A stretch of DNA of 64,000 nucleotides from Apis mellifera (taxonomy: Eukaryota; Arthropoda; Insecta; Hymenoptera; Apidae): contig NC_037641.1 of assembly GCF_003254395.2 (NCBI RefSeq), positions 9,528,501 to 9,592,500 of the forward strand, given 5' to 3'. Under the pieces are notes generated by a model that had not been told where the DNA came from, searched no databases, and saw only the letters and a list, made by a program, of their open reading frames with translations. Both the position numbers and the translations under genes were made by a program. Below are positions 52,236-61,033 of the stretch, piece by piece. The stretch's first letter is position 1; each line of letters starts with the position of its first letter.

Positions 52236-55200
52236 ATGAAGTTTCTACTCGCGATATTTATAACGATTGTTTGTGCGATGTACGACGATGCCAATGGCGC
52301 CAGAATTTTGATGATGACTCCGCACCAAGCGAAAAGTCACTACATAGTGTACGAGGCGTTGCTGAAGAGGCTTGCTGAGAGGGGCCACCAAGTGGTTTCG
52401 TTCAACCATTTCCCACAGAAAACAGTTTTACCTAATTTCACGGATGTCGATATATCTTCGAGCATGCCGTACGTGGTCGGTACAAGGTCGATCGAGCTTG
52501 CGTACAAGCGGACCATGTGGCAAAAATTGAAATCGATATCCCATTTAAGCTTACCAACGTGTGAATCTGTACTCGAGCATCCGGAATTGAAGAAACTTCT
52601 CCATTCGAAAGAGAAGTTCGATGTGTACATCATGGAAATCTTCCTCTCCGACTGTTTCATCGGTATCGGCCACGCTCTCAAAATACCAATTGTGGTTGGA
52701 GTAAGTAGCACCGTGTCTTATCCATGGACGAACGACATTCTTAGGAATCCTGACATCCCTAGTTACATTCCTAACTCGGTTTTAAGCAATTTTTCGGACG
52801 AGATGAATTTCTTCGAGAGGGCCACCAATTTGATGTACCTTTTCATCAGCAAGCTCGCCTATAGGTAAGTCAAAGATCGAGAATTTTTCTTCCTTCCTTT
52901 CTTCTAAATCCCAATTGCTTGTTCAATCATCAATCACTCATTTACTGAAATCTTGGAAACGTTATATCATATTTATTACATTTAACCAACGAAGCGTCGG
53001 TCGTCTTTCAAATGAGCCTATTATATCCTCATTCGCGGTATAATATCCAAACTCATTAAGATCTGATTCTCATCATAAACCGTTCGATGGCAAATGGCGG
53101 ACTAATTGCCTGTGACGGCCTCTATCTAAACTCTCTGTTGCTCTATATAGCTATAGAACAGACGATTCAGATCTCCATTCAAATGCCAATTTTCCATATT
53201 TATAATACAAGATACAATTGGATACAGATGTTCGTCAGATAATTACATTTGCTTGATGTTAAACAGACTTATTCGTCGACTTATTCCAAAAGATTTTATA
53301 TACCACGATAATAATTCAATAAATACAATAATAATTCAAAATAAAAACAATAATAATTCAAAAAATATACATATATCAAACAGCCATCCAATTCCTTCCA
53401 CTAATACATTACATCCAATTCCATCCACTAATACATTACATCCAATTCCATCCACTAATACATTACATCCAATTCCATCACTAATACATTACATCCAATT
53501 CCATCCACTAATACATTACATCCAATTCCATCCACTAATACATTACATCCAATTCCATCCACTAATACATTACATCCAATTCCATCCACTAATACATTAC
53601 ATCACATTCCATCCACGATTGCACACGATTGATTAATTCGATAAATTTCTCGATTCGATTGTACTGATCAGGTATCTAGCGGACAGGCCAGGCTACGAGA
53701 TCGCGAAGAAACACTTCGGCGACGATCTTCCGGACTTGGACACGTTACGTTCAAAGATGTCGTTGATACTGACGAACGGGCACAGGGCTGTGAACACGCC
53801 ACGAGCCCTCGCTCCAGAGTACAAAGAACTGGGCGGTATGCACATACCAGCGTCAGGCCCTCCGCCGTTGCCCAAAGATCTTAAGGATTTTCTCGACTCG
53901 AGCGAGAACGGGGTCATTTACTTCAGCCTGGGATCGCAGATAAACATGTCCACACTGCCCAACGAGGTGTTAATGTCTTTCTACGAGGCATTCGAGCGGG
54001 TACCGCAACGGATATTGTGGAAGTGCATCGAGAGCAATATGCCCAGGCTGCCCAAGAAAGTTAAGTGCATCGAATGGGCGCCCCAGCTCTCCATATTGTG
54101 TACGTATATATATATATTTATTCTTTTTGTGTGTGTGTGGCGTGAGTTTAACCGCCAGAAGGATATTATTCCATGAAAAAAAAGAAGAAAGAAAGGAAAA
54201 AACTTGCGGACGTTTTTATACGTGGCTCTCCTGGATGGTTGTTTCGTAAATTTTTAGTGGAACAGTTTTTTCGATAAAGATACTCGAATGTCGAACGTTG
54301 GTAACGAAAAATTACCGAATTATTTACAGTAATTTCAGTTTAATAGCTTAAGGTTAAGTAAAATTGTTTCGTAGATTGGGTTAAATATTATGGAAGATAA
54401 GAAGTATTTATTTTAAATATGTTTTGAAATATTCAAGAATATTAAGATGCTATTTCAAAAAGCAATTAAGTTCAATGCCGAACGAGTCACGTATAAAAAT
54501 GATTCATTGTTTGATAATTGGTTACAACGGTATGAAAAGCTATGTTACAACGGATATTTCTAGAATTCGAATTGGTGGTAAATGTTTTAATTCGTAATAA
54601 TAAGTTTAATCTTTCCCTTAATCATGGTCGTGTATATCCGTGCTCTCCCTGATAGGACAATATTATTATTCTCGCGTGTAATCGACGATCCCATCTATGA
54701 TTCAAGATATCGAGCCCCGAAATCGCGTAAAATTGCATATTTAAATTATGCATTAATGTTAAATAACTTATAGACCAATTTTCCCGAATATCATTATCCT
54801 TCGTTATACATATTGTACGCCGCTTATTGTCAATAATCCTGTCCCGCGCAATCAGATATAACCATCCGTTTATTTTATAATAATAATAATGCACGATATA
54901 TTCGTGCATTTTAGCTCTAATTTTAGCTAGTAAAGTTTGATACATACACACATTGTATTAAGTACAGATTTGATTTAAATTTTATGAAAATCCCGTGTGG
55001 AATTTAAATCGAGCCACGGGAAGAGAAAGAAAATGGAGATTAACTTTATATTGAAATATTGGAAAAATGGAATATCGGTGAGTACAAAATTTCATTTAAA
55101 AAAAAAAAAATTATATGATAATCGATGATTCGAATATCGATTCGAAGATTATTTAAATCATTATGTTGTATTTAATGTTCGTTTCTCTTTTTCCTTTTCG

Positions 55201-58020
55201 TCTTTATCAATTCAATGGAAATGTGTGTACATAGTTTTAAAACGTATTAGAAAAAGTATCCTTTACGCGGAAGCGAATTAATCCCTGAATCTTGAAAAAT
55301 CAGGTTAAGTGCACCACTGTTGTCGAGAAACAAATCTGAAAAAACAACTTTAAACTTTATTCGAGACCTCCTCGAGATTTTCTCTCGAAAATTACCTACT
55401 TCCCTATACGAAGGAATTAGACCTTAAACAGAAGTCTAGAATAATTACAATTCCTTTCCTTTTTTAATTTTAAATGTTAAAAAGTTATTGTCAAAGATTA
55501 TTATTTTATTACTACTTATTCATTTCTTTGCGAAATAAAAATCTGTTTCAATCAAGATTCGTCCAGTGAATTTATTTAACGTTTAACATGCGATGATGTC
55601 GTCGAATCACTCTACAAACGCGTCACGTTCGAAACGTTATATATATGTATATATATGTATATATAGAGAGAGAGATAGATCATATACGATTCAGAATTTA
55701 CTACATCGTAAATAGGGAGCAAGTTATATAGGAATGGATGAATAATGTGCGAATTAGGGCAGGATTAAATTTAGGCCAGGTCTAGGTTAAATCTTGGGAT
55801 GGATCCAAACGTTGTACAACGCGTTACCTGCACGCGTTCCATTTCGTATGCCGTTAGCAATCAGATCGCTTTGTATGCAAACGATCGTTGTTCCACTAAT
55901 TGATTTATATTCACAAACGAAATACGATGAATTGTTGACAAATTTGTTCATTATTAATTCCTCGTCAAATTGATCTTGCCGATTTAAAAAAAAAAAAAAA
56001 GAAATATTTAAATTACAATGTTTATGCATTCAAAATAAAAAAATCTATCAGACGTGCGAAATGACGTAAAATAATTTCGAAAGCGAAAGTAAAATATATA
56101 AGATCCATAAAAATACAAAATTCGAAGGGAACAATAATTGAATTATAGATCACCAAGTAATAATTAAATCACTTAACAATTCCCTTCGAATTTTATATTT
56201 TTTAATAAAGCTTTTTTAATAAATTAATAAATTAAATTTAATAAAGCTTTAATTTTTAATAAAATTAATTAAATAGAATGCTCATATAACATTTTATTGT
56301 CTTATTTAAACTCAAAGAATTGATAAAGTTTGACACCTTAAATCTGGAATAGTAATATTTAAAAATCAATCATGAAACAGATCTTTATTTCGATATTTTT
56401 CATCCCTTAAAATTTAAATTTCCATTAATAAACATTTACAATTATAACATTCCCGCGAAAATAAAGAAATATTAAAATGTTAAAATACCTTTATATAAAT
56501 AACCTTAGTTATATTCGATTCGCGTGCGGCTTTTAACTTTATCGATTTGAAAATGGCCAGGTGACCCGAATGTGCGGCTATTTATCTCGCACGGTGGAAT
56601 GCTGGGATCTCAAGAGGCGGTTTATTGCGGGGTACCGATTCTCGGCATACCCCTGTACGGGGATCAACACCTGAACCTGGCCTACTTCGTGAAAAGGGGG
56701 TTCGCTCTGAAACTGGATTACTATCAACTTTCATACGTGCAGGAGATATCAAACGCTTTGAACGAACTGCTCCTGAACAAGAGGTAATTAGAATCTTCGT
56801 TCTTCGTGCAAATGGAAATTGCTTGCTTCGTATATAACGTGGATATAGATATAGAAAGAACACAGAGAAGGAGAGGAGAGCTTCCACATCTCTCTTTTTC
56901 ATTATCCATCTATATTATTTGCCGAGCAATACCGCCGAATTAACCGAGCGATGAATTTTTAATGACGATTTAAAACGATCGTAAAACGTATTTCATAGCA
57001 TTATGCTCGATAATTTTAAAATTACTACGTTCGATAGATATTTCTAAAATGATATTCTGAAAAATTAGGTTATCCATTATTCGCCGTGTACGAGATTACA
57101 ATTATATATACGCGTTCATATATAACGAGCGAGAGTAAGAACTCGAGGAGAAACGTTTTTGCGTTACAATCGTATAGGCAGAGTCCATTTGGCGGATGAC
57201 AATCGGTCGATGATAAACGGGCCGGCGACGAGCGCTCAATTTCATTGTCGATTTTCGAATCGATCGAGGGCGCGTTAATTATCGCCCCATCCCCGCCTCT
57301 CTCGTCCATTAATCGTCCCCATCGCGCGATGGATCATCGTTAACGATCGCAATCGCGCCACGCGAGGCGTCTTAATCATTGAAACGGAGAATGGACGATT
57401 GAAAATTTGATCCTCTACGATCGTGTACATAATTCCTAAAAATTTAAATTTATTGTGATTGAAAAGCAAAAATTGAAAACGTTGGCTCCGCGATCCTTAA
57501 ATCCGAGTTATCGTGGCTATAAATTACGTGTATAGCTTTCACGCCCGAAAAGTGGAAGAAATTTCGTTCGAATCGAAACGCTTGACGCGCGAATCCTTAC
57601 GTTTGATCTCGTCGAGAGCTTTTTCATTAGCATTGGTCGTCGATTCGTTTCGATGGAAAAAATTTTTTGAAATTAAAGGAGGAGGAGAAAAGATTATTTT
57701 GAATGTTATAATTATGTTAATCGAGATTCGTGATTCGCAGTTACAGAGATATGGCAAGGAAAGCCTCTTTCGAGTTCAGGGATCGACTGATACCACCCTT
57801 GGACGAGGGTGTTTATTGGATAGAATATTTGCTTCGCCATGGACCGGATTCGTTGAGGACAACGGCAATAAGTTTAACTTGGTATCAATATTTATTGCTG
57901 GACGTTATACTCGCGATAATAATTTCAATCGTGTTGACGATATTCATCGTTTACAAGTTATTTAAATTATTAATTTGGAAAAGAAGTATGTCGATAGATG
58001 TTAATAAGAAACGATCGTGA
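52236..58020 (+). CDS. UDP-glycosyltransferase (UGT family, ER membrane)
   Basis: Four coding exons, 52236-52864, 53672-54099, 56561-56783 and 57741-58020, joined by GT..AG introns of phase 2, 1 and 2, give 519 residues, the usual UGT length. The ATG at 52236 was chosen because a signal peptide (about residues 1-21) follows directly; an upstream in-frame ATG at 52134 would bury it. Family members transfer a sugar from UDP-sugar to small lipophilic acceptors in the ER lumen. Visible features are the catalytic His35 in KSHYIVYEALLKRLAERGH, its partner Asp139 in FLSDC, and the UDP-sugar signature from W345 (WAPQ) through FISHGG (360-365) to GDQHLN (386-391), with Asp387-Gln388 as sugar contacts. 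The conserved PPLDEGVYWIEYLLRHGP is followed by a membrane helix (about 482-498), a basic cytosolic tail and C-terminal KKRS, a KKXX retrieval signal. The usual HPN of the signature reads DPN (Asp354). Acceptor and sugar cannot be read from sequence. Confidence 0.95.
52865..53671 (+). other. UGT intron 1, carrying a minisatellite
   Basis: The donor GTAAGT at 52865 and an acceptor AG ending at 53671 split an Arg codon (AG|G). The intron is 807 bp. It holds AAT-rich sequence and a 27-bp tandem repeat at 53385-53611, ending about 60 bases before the acceptor. An open frame of 127 codons across it arises from the repeat unit being a multiple of three and is not an exon. Confidence 0.9.
53385..53611 (+). 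repeat. 27-bp minisatellite, eight copies, in UGT intron 1
   Basis: CATCCAATTCCATCCACTAA plus TACATTA is repeated; the landmark CTAATACAT starts at 53401, 53428, 53455, 53481, 53508, 53535, 53562 and 53589. All spacings are 27 except one of 26, where a C is missing (near 53475). The first copy has CCTTCC for CCATCC, and the last degenerates after TACATTACATCACATTCC. Near-identity of the inner copies indicates recent expansion and probable copy-number polymorphism. Confidence 0.95.
54100..56560 (+). other. UGT intron 2
   Basis: A phase-1 intron of 2461 bp. Donor GTACGT at 54100 and acceptor ending GGCCAG at 56560 join T|GT into Cys353, giving ILCDPNVRLF. An alternative GT two bases upstream (54098) would shift the frame. 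The intron is AT-rich, with TA/TATG runs near 54104-54116 and 55641-55667 followed by a short GA run, a poly-A near 55986-55999, and a 22-bp inverted repeat at 56109-56202. No other exon is evident. Confidence 0.85.
56109..56202. repeat. Inverted repeat, 22-bp arms, in UGT intron 2
   Basis: AAAATTCGAAGGGA at 56117-56130 is answered by TCCCTTCGAATTTT at 56181-56194. The arms extend outward to 56109 and 56202 with one mismatch in 22, separated by 50 bp. In the intron transcript this would form a stable AT-rich hairpin. No flanking target duplication is obvious, so I do not call it a transposon. Confidence 0.75.
56784..57740 (+). other. UGT intron 3
   Basis: A phase-2 intron of 957 bp with donor GTAATT at 56784 and acceptor TTCGCAG ending at 57740; the split codon is AG|T (Ser427). 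It contains a short GC-richer stretch near 57.17-57.37 kb. Reading frames in it (for example 57513-57965) run through the acceptor in the wrong phase and are not coding. Confidence 0.85.
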
Positions 58021-61000
58021 AGAAAAATCCTACTTCGAAATATCGTAAGAAGTTGTTAAGATCGTTTGATTAATTAAAAAAAAAGAAAAGAATTCGTTGT
58101 ACAGATTACACTTGTTATATTTATTCTTATTTTTTAACATGTAATAATAAAGTTTTTTATGTGTTTATGTATGTATAATAAATATAATATTTAACTCGTT
58201 TAAAAATATCTGGAAACATTTTTTGTCAAACACATTTTTTCTTTCTTTTTTTTTTTTGCGTCATTCATCTAAGATATTACCAATAGCGAGGGAACGCTAT
58301 GCTTCGAAAATGCTTTTAAAAGCCTCGGAAACTCGCTCGTTTTCTTATAAAATATTTGACAAAACGCTTTATGCGAAATTGCATGAAGCAACAACTTACG
58401 GAAGCGTGTATCTTTAAAAAAGACACTTTTTTCCAAGATGACAGTAAAATATTGAAATTTTTAACGCCGTACTATTAACGTCAGAATTGAAAGAGTAAAA
58501 AAGGGATCGTATGGCTGGATAATGCAATAATTAAAATTGTACAATTACAAATCAAATATTCGCGAAAGAAATTATTCGAAAATTTTCATTCGTTTAAAAT
58601 CATTGTCATTACATGGAGGTTCGATTAACATACGAATAATCTTGCGGCAAATACATGCAGAGATATTTTTTTTTTTTTTCAAATATAATCTCGGCTTTAA
58701 AAATTCATACGCGTTAACAAAGAAAAGGAGAACGTCGTCCATATCAGTTATAAGTGGCATCTTACACGACGAAAAGAAGCTTTTGCATATTCCAGCGTTA
58801 TATCACTCGCGCTTTATTATGAATGCACGAACGTGGAGTGGCGAAACAGGAAGCCGGAAAAGTCAGCCGCGTATCCCTCTGAAAGAACGAAAGCGTAAAG
58901 TTATAAATTGGGAGGGGAGGAAGGAAGAGGAGGGGAGAGAGGTTCGTGTCTTTTTCGTCGACCTCGAATGCAATCCAATAAAGTGTTTAGACTTTTCCAT
59001 TGTGGAATAAAATCCAAATGCAGCAAACATGTCGTGTATAATTAATTCGATCAAATTCTTTCGTCTCTTTTTTATTTTTATTTTGTAATTGTACTCGATG
59101 TAATTATTCTTTTCGAAAAGAAATTTTTTCTTCCTTCAATGAAGATTGTGATAAATAGTATTGAAAGGAAATAATAATTTCTTTTATAAGCAACTTGTAA
59201 CAAATTATATTCGATTTATATTTACTTTAAATTAATATCAGTGAAGTACAATTAATATCAAAATTGTGAAAATCATCACTAATTTGAATGAAGAATAGTA
59301 TAGTTTCTGGCTTAATTTCCAGACTTGATTCGAATTAAATTTATATGGCTAAGTTAAAATATATATATATTCTTTGCTCTTCTCTCTGTTGAATTTATAT
59401 TAAAAAAAAAAGTGCATGGAAGTTTCTTTTAAATATTATTTTCGCACAAAGCGAAAGGTTCTTTTTCGATATCCCCCCCTTTTTTTTTCTGTCAAACAAA
59501 CATTAAAAAGGGAACGTTTTACATTTGAACTTTCAATGTTTTTTCTCTTGCTATACGTCAATTACTTTCGGTACGTTTGTTTCGTTTCAGAAAACACATA
59601 ACATATATATACTCGATAGTTTTGTGATAATTAATAAATATTAAATTGAACGTATAAAAGGAAGAGGCAAGGAAAAATATCCAGAGAAACGAATGATCTT
59701 TTTCCCTTTGACAGGCCTCCTATTATAAAAATGTTAAAATTCTTCTATTCTTCTAAAATTCTCGCCAACCTCATAGAAAGGTAATCAAAGAGGCTGAAGG
59801 GAAAGAAGTTCGCATTGAAATAATTTATTGTAGCGAAGAATCGCTTTGAAAGATGGAACTAAGAAAAGTGAGGGAAAGAAGAGGACCCGTACCAAGGTTT
59901 TATAAACCATTATAATTTTTCTTTGGACCGGTACAATTCCCTTCCATCTTTTCCAGATAATTTTAAAATGGAAGAAATTTTAATTGTGCGCAATTGTTGA
60001 AGAATCGAAAATTCACGAAATGAAATACGAATAATATACAAATTAAATAAATTTATATTATTTATCTTTGACTGATACGTAACGCTTCTTCGTAATCTTG
60101 ATTTTAACCTAATGCATCCCAACGATGCGATTTTAATTGAGAAAGAAGAATGCAACGAGAGACGTTCACTTTTTGTCGAACTAATCAGTTTTACGGGCAG
60201 ATAGATAACTAGATGAGTTTCCGCGCTCATTAGCCCTCGTTCTATGGTCCTTCTTCTTTCTCATTGTTTCACGACAACAAGAAACAACAGGAAGAGGATA
60301 GGCTGTTACCGTCTAATGAGCCTCTTGCACTCGTTCAACCTTCCTTCTTCCCCTCCCTCCCCCCCTCGTCTCTGCGAAAAAGCGTTTATGTTCAGCTCAG
60401 TTCCGTTTGAACATCGGGACGAAGCCGCGTCCCACGAACAATACCGCGAGTGGGAAGAAAAAAACTTTCGCATCGTGCATCTTCATCGTTGCAACTTTTT
60501 CAATTCGAGTCGAGTCGGGACGAAGTTTGTCATTTCTGAAAATCTTTCTCCGGATCGAAAATGATTTCTGAGTTTATCCAACGAATTTCCTTTTTTTTCG
60601 TAGAATAAATATATTCGATCCCTGATCGATGATCGAACGATTCAATCGCGTCTCACTTCACTGTCGATACGATACTCGTTGAAAAAAAAAGAAACGATAC
60701 ATTTAACCTGTATGGAAAAATAGGTTAAAAATTGATGCTGGTGATAATAAGAAAATAGTGGTGGAGGATCCACCATGGTTTCGAAATTGTTCGAACGTTA
60801 TATGAGACATGGAGCCCTTCCTATACGACAGGTTTTTATCTTTTTCTCTTTCGAATTTAATTAAAAAAAAAAAAAAAAAAGGAGAGAATGGCGAGTAATA
60901 ATTTATCGAGGTGAATTTCATTCACGGGTAGCAAAATATTTTCAATCGTTCCAATCGTTCGTTATTGAAGTATAATGATAATTGAATCGAGAATCCTGAA

Positions 61001-61033
61001 ATTTATTTACAATTTCTCGCTGTAAATTTGTAG
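58021..61033. other. UGT 3' region and intergenic or upstream-intron DNA
   Basis: The UGT 3' untranslated region occupies the first ~130-180 bases, with poly-A signals near 58146. Beyond it the sequence is AT-rich, with T-rich tracts near 58244-58256, 58667-58679 and 59480-59490, a GC-richer patch at 60.24-60.55 kb and poly-A at 60866-60881. The upstream exon of the downstream exchanger gene should lie here or farther upstream past the UGT gene, but I could not identify one with a start codon, a signal-type N terminus and a phase-compatible donor. The intergenic/intron boundary is therefore unknown. Confidence 0.6.
58146..58151 (+). terminator. Poly(A) signal of the UGT gene
   Basis: AATAAA about 125 bases after the stop codon, followed within 10-40 bases by T-rich and GT-rich sequence (AGTTTTTTATGTGTTTATG). 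A second AATAAA lies at 58178, so alternative cleavage is possible. Confidence 0.6.

Noticed and set aside
53385..53611. CRISPR-like array of regular ~27-bp repeats
   Set aside because: Units are directly adjacent with no spacers and the host is a eukaryote, so it is a minisatellite.
53253..53636. 127-codon frame with nine-residue repeats overlapping UGT intron 1
   Set aside because: It is the translation of a 27-bp minisatellite between good splice sites; the frame does not join either UGT exon and the repeat contains a 1-bp deletion.
59536..59570. Short hydrophobic ATG exon with a GTACGT donor as 5' exon of the exchanger
   Set aside because: It ends in phase 2, whereas the next exon needs phase 0, and it is only 12 codons; it could only fit with an unseen intermediate exon.
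60244..60564. 106-codon frame beginning MVLLLSH as the exchanger N terminus
   Set aside because: It has no phase-compatible donor after the hydrophobic start and the rest is basic, Ser/Pro-rich low-quality sequence.
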